A stretch of DNA of 64,000 nt, taken from the NCBI RefSeq assembly GCF_042643265.1, contig NZ_JBHRRZ010000016.1, positions 92,291-156,290 of the forward strand. Direction: 5' to 3'. The DNA comes from Virgibacillus_O sediminis. Its GTDB lineage: Bacteria > Bacillota > Bacilli > Bacillales > Amphibacillaceae. The translations under genes were made by a program, and so were the position numbers. Shown here in pieces: positions 57,499 to 64,000 of the stretch; positions within the stretch are counted from its first letter, which is position 1, and every line of letters begins with the position of its first letter. A model generated the notes under the pieces. That model ran no database searches and was not told the origin of the DNA. It worked only from the letters and a program-made list of their open reading frames with translations.

Positions 57499-58368
57499 AT
57501 GAAGGACTATTTGATAAAAGCAACAGCCCATAAGGGAATGGTACGTGCTTACGCGGCAACTACGACAAATACTGTGGAAGAGGCCCGCCGCCGTCAGGAT
57601 ACATGGGCGACTGCTTCAGCTGCTTTAGGAAGAACTTTGACGATCACAGCCTTGATGGGTGCAATGCATAAGGGTGACGACTCTATCACGGTGAAAGTGG
57701 AAGGTGATGGCCCGCTGAAGGCAATTGTTACAGACGGTGATGCCCAAGGCCATGTTCGTGGATATGTCGGAAACGGCCATGTCGATTTTGATTTGAATGC
57801 CAAAGGGAAACTGGATGTAGCGCGCGCAGTCGGAACGCAGGGAAGTATAAGTGTAACAAAAGATTTAGGGTTGAAAGATTACTTTACAGGAGAAGTTCCT
57901 ATTGTCTCCGGTGAGATAAGTGAAGATTTCACCTATTATTTTGCCAATTCCGAGCAAATACCTTCAGCGGTAGGTGCAGGTGTACTGGTTAACCCCGATC
58001 ATACTATACTTGCGGCAGGCGGTTTTATTGTGCAAGTAATGCCGGGAGTAGACGAAGATGTGATTACACGGCTGGAAGAGCAGATAAAATTCCTTCCGCC
58101 GATTTCTACGCTGATTCGTGAAGGAAAGTCCCCGGAGGAAATCCTTCAGCAGCTCTTCGGGGAAAGCGATCTGAAGATCCATGAAACCATGCCGGTGGAG
58201 TTCCGCTGCCGCTGCTCCAAAGAAAGAGTGGAACAAGCAATCGTTGGGCTAGGAAATGAAGAAATCCAAGCAATGATCGATGAAGATCATGGAGCAGAAG
58301 CGAATTGCCATTTTTGCAATGAGACCTACCACTTTTCAGAAGAAGAATTAAAAGGGTTGCTAAAATAA
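57499..58368 (+). CDS. hslO: Hsp33 redox-regulated chaperone HslO
   Basis: HslO is a holdase switched on by oxidation and unfolding. The 289 residues have the two-domain layout, with a C-terminal zinc switch CRCSKERVEQ near 236 and CHFCNE near 270, a CxC...CxxC tetracysteine site. AAGGAG lies seven bases before the ATG at 57499. It follows coaX, as in B. subtilis. The yacD gene (PrsA-like) that follows hslO in B. subtilis is absent, and cysK comes next. Confidence 0.95.
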   Translation: MKDYLIKATAHKGMVRAYAATTTNTVEEARRRQDTWATASAALGRTLTITALMGAMHKGDDSITVKVEGDGPLKAIVTDGDAQGHVRGYVGNGHVDFDLNAKGKLDVARAVGTQGSISVTKDLGLKDYFTGEVPIVSGEISEDFTYYFANSEQIPSAVGAGVLVNPDHTILAAGGFIVQVMPGVDEDVITRLEEQIKFLPPISTLIREGKSPEEILQQLFGESDLKIHETMPVEFRCRCSKERVEQAIVGLGNEEIQAMIDEDHGAEANCHFCNETYHFSEEELKGLLK

Positions 58369-58486
58369 AAAGGACTCTAAGAGCTGGACAGAAGTAGTCA
58401 TTCCTTGATGCCCCTTTAAAGGGAAGGATGGCCGCTGTGATTCAATTTAAATCTATCGTTTTTCTAATTTATTTGCTACTTCATTG

Positions 58487-58515
58487 TTGACATTACTTGG
58501 ATAAAGCAGTAAATT
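58487..58515 (+). promoter_or_regulatory. Sigma-A promoter of cysK
   Basis: Perfect TTGACA, a 17-base spacer and TAAATT lie 44 bases before cysK. B. subtilis cysK is controlled by CymR, but I cannot name a CymR box with confidence here. Confidence 0.7.
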
Positions 58516-58558
58516 TGAATTAAACATATAACTTAACTAGGGATTAGGAGGAGACGTA

Positions 58559-59488
58559 ATGAGAGTAGCGGATAATATAGCAGGCTTGATCGGACAGACC
58601 CCTATTGTAAAATTGAATGGTGTAACCGATGAAAATAGTGCAGATATCTATTTGAAATTAGAGTTTTATAACCCAGGAAGCTCCGTCAAAGACCGTATTG
58701 CTTTGGCCATGATAGAGGCCGCTGAAAAGGAAGGAAAATTGAAAGAAGGCGACACTATCATTGAGCCGACCAGCGGAAATACCGGGATCGGACTGGCTAT
58801 GGTAGCGGCAGCCAAGGGCTATAAAGCTGTCTTGGTTATGCCTGACACCATGAGTCAAGAGCGCCGTAATCTTCTGCGTGCCTATGGGGCCGAGCTCGTA
58901 CTGACTCCTGGAGCGGAGGCCATGAAAGGCGCTATTAAAAAGGCGGAGGAATTAAAAGAAGAGCATGGCTATTTCATGCCTCAGCAGTTCAATAACGAAG
59001 CTAACCCTGAGATTCATGCCCAAACAACAGGGAAAGAGATTGTTGAACAGATGAAAGACGGCTTGGACGCATTTGTTTCAGGTATCGGTACCGGGGGTAC
59101 GATTACAGGGGCCGGTAAAGTGCTGAAGGAGAAATTTGATGGAGTTAAGCTATATGCAGTAGAGCCGAAAGACTCCCCTGTATTGTCCGGTGGTTCACCA
59201 GGGCCGCATAAAATTCAGGGCATCGGCGCAGGTTTCGTGCCAAAAGTACTGGACACAAACGTATATGATGAAATACTGCAGGTGACGAATGAAGAGGCTT
59301 ATGCTGCGTCCCGCGAAGTGGCTACTACAAATGGTATCCTGGGAGGTGTCTCTTCCGGTGCTGCTGTTCATGCGGCGAAACAAGTAGCGAAGGAGTTAGG
59401 CGCTGGCAAGAAGGTGCTCGCCATTCTTCCAGATAATGGAGAGCGCTATCTATCCACACCTCTCTACCAATTCGAAGAAGATAAGTAA
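58559..59488 (+). CDS. cysK: Cysteine synthase CysK (O-acetylserine thiol-lyase)
   Basis: CysK makes cysteine from O-acetylserine and sulfide using PLP, and with CymR it also senses cysteine supply. The 309 residues have the PLP lysine at Lys44 (NPGSSVKDR), the SGNTG loop near 70-74 and GIGTGGTITG near 178-187. AGGAGGAGACGTA lies before the ATG. It stands alone, with its own promoter and terminator. In B. subtilis the pab operon follows, but here folP follows directly. Confidence 0.97.
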   Translation: MRVADNIAGLIGQTPIVKLNGVTDENSADIYLKLEFYNPGSSVKDRIALAMIEAAEKEGKLKEGDTIIEPTSGNTGIGLAMVAAAKGYKAVLVMPDTMSQERRNLLRAYGAELVLTPGAEAMKGAIKKAEELKEEHGYFMPQQFNNEANPEIHAQTTGKEIVEQMKDGLDAFVSGIGTGGTITGAGKVLKEKFDGVKLYAVEPKDSPVLSGGSPGPHKIQGIGAGFVPKVLDTNVYDEILQVTNEEAYAASREVATTNGILGGVSSGAAVHAAKQVAKELGAGKKVLAILPDNGERYLSTPLYQFEEDK

Positions 59489-59500
59489 AATGAACGGTGA

Positions 59501-59537
59501 AACTGATCTCCGAAATCCAAGGGGGTCAGTTTTTTAT
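59501..59537 (+). terminator. Terminator of cysK
   Basis: AACTGATCTCC pairs with GGGGGTCAGTT (G-U pairs allowed), followed by TTTTTATA. Confidence 0.8.
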
Positions 59538-59676
59538 ATTAGCAAGAAAGTCCATATAAAGTATATGAATTGGCATACCGTCATTGGCAAGCAAGGACAG
59601 CTGCGTCCATAGCCATATCTGACCGAACTATGATAAGCTATTGGATAAATATAAACGGAAGCGAGTTGTCATAGAG

Positions 59677-60510
59677 ATGAAGTTGAAGGTTAAAGAGAAA
59701 GAGCTGAACCTGTCAGATCGGACCCATATCATGGGCATTCTGAATGTAACTCCCGATTCTTTTTCAGACGGGGGCAGGTACAACACAGTGGAAAGGGCGG
59801 TTGAACAGGCCAAAGAGCTGGCAGATCAAGGTGCTGACATTATTGATATTGGAGGCGAGTCCACAAGGCCAGGCCACGAACCGGTCTCTGCTGCTCAGGA
59901 GATTGACAGAGTTGTGCCGGTAATCAAAGCGGTCAAAGAGACGTTGGATATACCTATTTCCATTGATACATACAAGGCGGAAACTGCAAGAGAAGCTGTA
60001 GAAGCTGGAGCAGATATTATCAATGATGTATGGGGAGCTAAAAAGGAGCCGGCGATTGCTGGGGTTGCTGCCGAATACGGAGTTCCGATCATCCTCATGC
60101 ATAACAGGGATAATATAGACTATACATCACTGATTGATGATATGAAAAGTGACTTGCAGGAAAGTATCGATATTGCCCGCAGAGCCGGTGTAAAAGAAGA
60201 AAACATCATTCTCGACCCCGGAGTAGGATTCGCAAAAACAGCCGAGGGCAACCTTGCTGTTATGAACCATTTGGAAGAATTCACCCAAATGGGATATCCG
60301 CTGCTACTGGCAACTTCACGCAAAAGGTTCATTGGAAGTGTGTTGGATGTACCGGCAGAGGAAAGAGACATTGGGACAGGCGCTACCACATGCTTAGGGA
60401 TTGTTAAAGGTGCTCATATGGTGCGTGTTCATAATGTCAAAGTAAATGCAGAACTGGTAAAAATGATGGATGCAATGCTCCATGCAAATGGGGGGATGCC
60501 AAATGGATAA
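59677..60510 (+). CDS. folP: Dihydropteroate synthase FolP (Sul)
   Basis: FolP joins p-aminobenzoate to dihydropterin pyrophosphate in folate synthesis and is the target of sulfonamides. The 277 residues carry GILNVTPDSFSDGG near 18-31, DIGGESTRPG near 60-69, SIDTYK near 100 and TSRKRFIGSV near 215-224. I chose the ATG at 59677. It has a poor ribosome site (only GAG close by), and a TTG at 59641 is the alternative. It overlaps folB by eight bases. The pab genes that supply its substrate are not nearby. Confidence 0.94.
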   Translation: MKLKVKEKELNLSDRTHIMGILNVTPDSFSDGGRYNTVERAVEQAKELADQGADIIDIGGESTRPGHEPVSAAQEIDRVVPVIKAVKETLDIPISIDTYKAETAREAVEAGADIINDVWGAKKEPAIAGVAAEYGVPIILMHNRDNIDYTSLIDDMKSDLQESIDIARRAGVKEENIILDPGVGFAKTAEGNLAVMNHLEEFTQMGYPLLLATSRKRFIGSVLDVPAEERDIGTGATTCLGIVKGAHMVRVHNVKVNAELVKMMDAMLHANGGMPNG

Positions 60511-60865
60511 AATTATACTGAATAAGATGCGGTTTTATGGATTCCATGGACTGTTTCCTGAGGAGAATAAGCTTGGCCAGCGCTTTGATGTGGATGCAGA
60601 ACTTTTCCTGGACTTGAAGAGGGCTGGAAAGACCGATAACATGGAGAATTCCATAAACTATGGGGAAGTTTATGAGAGGATCGGGGCCTTAGTCGAAGGG
60701 GAGGCTGTGAATCTAATTGAAACCCTTGCTGAAAGAATTGCTGATGAGTTGCTGGGCGATTTCCCCCTCTTGGCAGCGTGCAGAGTGAAAGTGATTAAGC
60801 CGGATCCGCCGATTCCAGGCCATTATGAATCAGTGGCTGTGGAAATATACAGGGAGAGAGATTGA
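60503..60865 (+). CDS. folB: Dihydroneopterin aldolase FolB
   Basis: FolB cleaves dihydroneopterin to the hydroxymethyl pterin used by FolK. The 120 residues start MDKIILNKMRFYGFHGLFPEE, followed by GQRFDVDAEL and a lysine in RVKVIKPDPPIPGHYESVAVEI, the active-site region. The ATG at 60503 overlaps folP and lies behind GGGGGG. The stop overlaps the folK start (TGATG). Confidence 0.95.
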   Translation: MDKIILNKMRFYGFHGLFPEENKLGQRFDVDAELFLDLKRAGKTDNMENSINYGEVYERIGALVEGEAVNLIETLAERIADELLGDFPLLAACRVKVIKPDPPIPGHYESVAVEIYRERD

Positions 60866-61377
60866 TGAATACTGCTTTTATAGCACTTGGGACAAATATT
60901 GAACCACGTGAGGAACACTTAACTAGTGCGTTATCTTTATTAGATGGCAACCCCTATGTGTCCATAAGGAAAAGGTCTTCGATTTATCAAACAGCACCGG
61001 TCGGTTATACGGATCAGGATGATTTTCTTAATATGGTCGTAGAGATAATTACAACCAAGTCATCATTGGAGCTATTGGAAATTTGCCAGAGTGTCGAGAA
61101 AGAATTAGGAAGGAAAAGGGATATCCGCTGGGGTCCGCGCACAATAGACCTTGACATTTTGCTCTATAATCAAGAAAATAGTAAAATGGAAAGGTTGATC
61201 ATACCCCACCCGAGAATGCATGAACGTGCATTCGTGCTTATTCCTCTGCATGAAATTGCCCCCAATTTGGTAATCCCGGGGATGGATGGGCATGTGGGTG
61301 ATTTTATAGATAGACTTCCAGAATCAGACATAAGGGATGTTAAAAAATGGACAGAAGGCGACTCGGCAGAAGGGTAA
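60865..61377 (+). CDS. folK: 6-hydroxymethyl-dihydropterin pyrophosphokinase FolK
   Basis: FolK adds pyrophosphate from ATP to hydroxymethyl-dihydropterin. The 170 residues show FIALGTNIEPRE near 5-16, VETD-like FLNMVVEI near 53-60 and the family signature RWGPRTIDLDILLY near 91-104. I chose the ATG at 60865, behind GGGAGAG, rather than the TTG one codon earlier. It overlaps yazB by 31 bases. Order folP-folB-folK-yazB is that of B. subtilis. Confidence 0.95.
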   Translation: MNTAFIALGTNIEPREEHLTSALSLLDGNPYVSIRKRSSIYQTAPVGYTDQDDFLNMVVEIITTKSSLELLEICQSVEKELGRKRDIRWGPRTIDLDILLYNQENSKMERLIIPHPRMHERAFVLIPLHEIAPNLVIPGMDGHVGDFIDRLPESDIRDVKKWTEGDSAEG

Positions 61378-61571
61378 AGGGCTTCCGCAAACTAAAAGGT
61401 TACACACAGCATGAATTTGCGGAAGAATTGAATGTCTCTATTGCGGTGTTGGGTGCACTGGAGCGCGGTACGAGAAAACCGACAAAAGAGCTGGTTGAGC
61501 GGATTGCTCAGATTTTGGCCATTACTACCGAAGAACTTACACTCGAAGGAGTTCAGGATAGTAATAATTAG
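61347..61571 (+). CDS. yazB: XRE-type small DNA-binding protein YazB
   Basis: The 74-residue helix-turn-helix protein (GYTQHEFAEELNVSIAVLGAL, then ERGTRKPTKELVERIAQIL) corresponds to YazB, found after folK in B. subtilis, with unknown targets. GGGATG lies about seven bases before the ATG, inside folK. It may help regulate the folate genes, but that is only a guess. The dusB gene that normally follows is missing. Confidence 0.85.
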   Translation: MDRRRLGRRVKGFRKLKGYTQHEFAEELNVSIAVLGALERGTRKPTKELVERIAQILAITTEELTLEGVQDSNN

Positions 61572-61873
61572 GAAGGGCGCCCGCTGGCTGATTTATCAGA
61601 TAGTAGAAGGAAGGCCAGGAAAAGCCGGTTACTGTTAAAGTGGAACAGGCTGGGGCTTTAAAATCATCTACGTTGTGTTCCATAATGCTTGCACTTTTTT
61701 TACGTATGCCAATGATATGGGAGCCAAAAATGTACGTTAATGATTCAGATAATCTGCCGGCATATTGCCGGCAGGTTTTTATTCATTTATACTCTTCCTA
61801 TAGAAACGTGAAACGGGCGCTTATGTTCTATATACTAATAGGTACATAATAAAAAGGACTGGAGTGGTTACAG
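61572..61873. other. Gap between yazB and lysS, where dusB would lie
   Basis: No tRNA-dihydrouridine synthase gene or visible remnant is present. The gap holds the terminator at 61754-61780 and, near 61808-61836, a possible lysS promoter (GTGAAA, 17 bases, TATACT). The rest shows nothing I recognise. Confidence 0.5.
61754..61780 (+). terminator. Terminator of the folate operon
   Basis: CTGCCGGCA pairs perfectly with TGCCGGCAG over TAT, followed by GTTTTTATT. Confidence 0.9.
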
Positions 61874-63361
61874 ATGTCAGAAGAATTGAATGAACAAATG
61901 CGGGTGCGGCGTGACAAATTGAATGATTACCGCGAACAGGGACTGGACCCTTTCGGCGGGAAGTTCACTCGTACACATACAGCTTCCGAGCTGGTCGGTA
62001 TATATGAAGAGTTTTCTAAAGAGGAACTTCAGGAAAAAGAAACAGAAACGCAGGTAACTATTGCAGGCCGGGTTATGACTAAACGAGGCAAAGGGAAAGC
62101 AGGCTTTGCTCACGTGCAGGACCTAAGCGGGCAAATCCAGATCTACGTTCGTAAAGATTCAGTAGGGGAACAGGCTTATGAAATATTCCAATCTGTCGAT
62201 ATGGGAGATATTATTGGTGTTACCGGGGTAATGTTCAAAACCAAGGTAGGGGAACTATCCGTGAAGGCCAAGGAACTCCACCTTCTTACAAAGTCCCTAC
62301 GCCCATTGCCGGAGAAATATCATGGGTTGAAGGATGTTGAACAGCGTTATCGCCAGCGTTATCTGGATTTGATGACAAACATGGATAGTAAAGAAACGTT
62401 TGTACTCAGGAGCAAGATTATCCAGTCCATGAGACGTTACCTGGATGGTCAGGGGTTTCTTGAAGTAGAGACTCCAATGATGCATGGTATTCCGGGTGGA
62501 GCATCTGCACGTCCTTTTGTAACTCATCATAATGCCCTGGACGTACCGTTGTATATGCGTATCGCAATCGAGCTTCATTTGAAACGGTTGATCGTAGGAG
62601 GAATGGAAAAGGTCTATGAAATTGGCCGTGTCTTCCGAAATGAGGGAGTTTCCACTAGACACAATCCTGAATTTACGATGATCGAACTATATGAAGCGTA
62701 TGCCGACTATCATGATATTATGGAGTTGACGGAAAACCTAGTGGCCCATATTGCTAAAGAAGTGCTCGGACGGACAACGGTGACTTACGGGGATAGTGAA
62801 GTAAACTTGGAACCTAAGTGGACAAGGCTTCATATGGTAGATGCTGTCAAGGAAGCGACCGGCGTGGATTTCTGGGAACAAATGAGTGATGAAAAAGCCC
62901 GGGAGCTAGCCAAGGAACATCATGTGGAGGTTTCAGAAACCATGACGTTTGGCCATGTCATAAATGAATTCTTTGAGCAAAAGGTAGAGCATACGCTTAT
63001 CCAGCCGACCTTTATCTACGGCCATCCAGTGGAGATTTCTCCACTTGCTAAGAAAAACGAGGAGGACGGGCGTTTTACGGATCGGTTTGAGTTGTTTATT
63101 GTAGGCCGGGAACATGCGAATGCATTTAGTGAATTGAATGATCCGATAGATCAGAGAGAAAGATTTGAGGAACAAGTGAAGGAAAGAGAAGCCGGGAATG
63201 ACGAAGCACATCTAATGGATGATGACTTCCTGGAAGCCCTCGAATATGGAATGCCCCCGACAGGCGGTTTGGGAATTGGAATCGACAGGCTTGTGATGCT
63301 TCTTACTAATTCCCCGTCTATACGGGATGTCCTGCTTTTCCCTCAAATGAGAAATAAATAA
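61874..63361 (+). CDS. lysS: Lysyl-tRNA synthetase LysS
   Basis: LysS is a class II synthetase. The 495 residues have an N-terminal OB-fold tRNA-anticodon domain (about 60-150, with VTIAGRVMTKRGKGKAGF) and the catalytic core with motif 2 FRNEGVSTRHNPEFTM near 256-271 and motif 3 GLGIGIDRLVM near 467-477. GGAGTGG lies before the ATG. It is followed by a terminator and then an rRNA operon, as in B. subtilis. Confidence 0.97.
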   Translation: MSEELNEQMRVRRDKLNDYREQGLDPFGGKFTRTHTASELVGIYEEFSKEELQEKETETQVTIAGRVMTKRGKGKAGFAHVQDLSGQIQIYVRKDSVGEQAYEIFQSVDMGDIIGVTGVMFKTKVGELSVKAKELHLLTKSLRPLPEKYHGLKDVEQRYRQRYLDLMTNMDSKETFVLRSKIIQSMRRYLDGQGFLEVETPMMHGIPGGASARPFVTHHNALDVPLYMRIAIELHLKRLIVGGMEKVYEIGRVFRNEGVSTRHNPEFTMIELYEAYADYHDIMELTENLVAHIAKEVLGRTTVTYGDSEVNLEPKWTRLHMVDAVKEATGVDFWEQMSDEKARELAKEHHVEVSETMTFGHVINEFFEQKVEHTLIQPTFIYGHPVEISPLAKKNEEDGRFTDRFELFIVGREHANAFSELNDPIDQRERFEEQVKEREAGNDEAHLMDDDFLEALEYGMPPTGGLGIGIDRLVMLLTNSPSIRDVLLFPQMRNK

Positions 63362-63377
63362 ATGGTTAATGTTCGGC

Positions 63378-63403
63378 CCCGGCATTTTTATGCCGGGTTT
63401 TTT
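63378..63403 (+). terminator. Terminator of lysS
   Basis: CCCGGCAT pairs perfectly with ATGCCGGG over TTTT, followed by TTTTTT. Confidence 0.92.
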
Positions 63404-63643
63404 ATTGGAATCTTAAACAGAATTCAATGGGTGAGCAGAAATAGCCAGGTCCAGTGCTATTGCTCAACGACTGCAAGTCCCTCTTGTTAGCACTTGTGGA
63501 AGGACGGGGTTGAAGCGCCTGTACAACTACTAGAGCATGAGGTAGTCTGTGCACCACAAAACACGTGACCGTTCCTTTTGTTTATAGAAGTTGAAATTTG
63601 ATTTAAAGAGAGGGAACTAAATGAAATTCTCTTTTAAAAGGGG
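63404..63643. other. Gap between lysS and the rRNA operon promoters
   Basis: No gene is visible. A hairpin with arms TGAGCA...ATAGC and GCTAT-TGCTCA lies near 63431-63466. Nothing else is recognised. Confidence 0.4.
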
Positions 63644-63672
63644 TTGATTTCTTAATTGAAACATGGTAAATT
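63644..63672 (+). promoter_or_regulatory. Possible upstream rrn promoter
   Basis: TTGATT, a 17-base spacer and TAAATT. It is weaker than the two downstream rrn promoters. Confidence 0.35.
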
Positions 63673-63725
63673 AAATATCGTTGCTCAGACAGAAAGCGAC
63701 AAAACATTTTCCGCAAAAAAATGTG

Positions 63726-63755
63726 TTGACTTTCAACTGGGAAACGTGATATATT
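63726..63755 (+). promoter_or_regulatory. rRNA operon promoter P1
   Basis: TTGACT, an 18-base spacer and TATATT. Confidence 0.75.
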
Positions 63756-63819
63756 ATTAAAGTCGCTAAATTGAGAGGCGGCAAACCACTTTTCGACAAA
63801 AAATAACTTAAAAAAGTTA

Positions 63820-63848
63820 TTGACATCGAACGGTGAAGATGATACACT
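63820..63848 (+). promoter_or_regulatory. rRNA operon promoter P2
   Basis: Perfect TTGACA, a 17-base spacer and TACACT, about 94 bases after P1. Tandem P1-P2 at this spacing is the normal Bacillus rrn layout. Confidence 0.85.
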
Positions 63849-63881
63849 AATTGAGTCGCTGAAAAAACAGCGGAAACAATT

Positions 63882-63891
63882 TGCTCTTTGA
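63882..63891 (+). promoter_or_regulatory. boxA antitermination site in the rRNA leader
   Basis: TGCTCTTTGA followed by AAAACTGAACAAAAC is the conserved Bacillus rRNA leader signal bound by NusB and its partners. The leader runs off the window end at 64000, before the 16S gene. Confidence 0.85.
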
Positions 63892-64000
63892 AAACTGAAC
63901 AAAACAACCAGTATGTCAAGAAGAAACAACTCGTTTTTTCTTATAAACAAGCAGAAGCATTGCTTCTGCAAAAGCTAAGACATTCGGTAGGATTGATTGG

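Noticed and set aside
61640..61849. Plus-strand frame between yazB and lysS
   Set aside because: It runs through a strong terminator and resembles no DusB sequence.
63603..63971. Minus-strand frames over the rRNA promoters and leader
   Set aside because: They are antisense to conserved rrn promoters and boxA, and AT-rich DNA is open by chance.
1..64000. CRISPR array, insertion sequence or defence system
   Set aside because: No regularly spaced direct repeats, transposase, integrase, Cas or known defence gene was seen on either strand.

Overview
This window comes from an endospore-forming, low-to-mid GC member of the Bacillaceae. The gene order from about 5.7 kb to the right edge follows the origin-proximal segment of Bacillus subtilis almost gene for gene (yaaH-yaaI-tadA-scr-dnaX ... 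lysS-rrn). Spore genes confirm a spore former: bofA, gin, yabG, sspF, spoVG, fin, spoVT, yabP, yabQ and spoIIE. Several proteins resemble those of halotolerant genera such as Virgibacillus or Oceanobacillus, but I cannot fix the genus from this sequence.

Layout. 1-5.6 kb is an accessory flank: a truncated holin-like gene, acetyl-CoA synthetase with a cre-like site, an orphan permuted papain-like (C92-type) enzyme, a divergent hmp/nsrR nitric-oxide detoxification pair around a long palindromic operator, and a PfpI/DJ-1 stress protein behind a sigma-B-like promoter. 5.7-20.5 kb holds spore glycosidase YaaH, isochorismatase-like YaaI, TadA, the SRP RNA, the replication/repair run dnaX-yaaK-recR, the sporulation regulators BofA and Gin, then yaaO-tmk-darA-yaaR-holB-ricT-yabA-yabB-yazA-rsmI and abrB. 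20.8-31.4 kb holds metG, a TatD nuclease, the G5/3D protein YabE, rnmV-rsmA, yabG, veg, sspF, ispE, purR and spoVG. 31.6-45.4 kb holds glmU-prs-ctc-pth-fin-mfd-spoVT, a flippase, yabN-rqcP-yabP-yabQ-divIC and yabR. 45.5-47.8 kb is a minus-strand block of tRNA-Met plus a DHA2-type efflux pump and its MarR regulator. 48-63.4 kb holds spoIIE, yabS-yabT-tilS-hpt-ftsH-coaX-hslO, cysK, the folate genes folP-folB-folK with yazB, and lysS. The window ends inside the promoter and leader of an rRNA operon, before the 16S gene.

How the genes work together. Most are housekeeping (replication, tRNA and rRNA maturation, translation fidelity, cofactor and cell wall precursors) interleaved with sporulation genes. 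The sequence shows believable promoters for several sigma factors: sigma-A throughout, sigma-B before yfkM and ctc, sigma-H before spoVG, sigma-E before yaaH, sigma-F before gin, sigma-G before spoVT and sigma-K before yabG. Spo0A boxes lie at abrB and spoIIE.

Departures from the B. subtilis plan are the most informative part. There is no rRNA operon between bofA and gin, no yabJ between purR and spoVG, and no yacD, pabBAC or dusB at their usual sites. An efflux/MarR cassette sits beside tRNA-Met, and a family of small intergenic repeats with GAGGyTGG-type ends occupies several gene junctions. I found no CRISPR array, insertion sequence or clearly new multi-gene system. The repeat family and the NsrR operator are the best leads.
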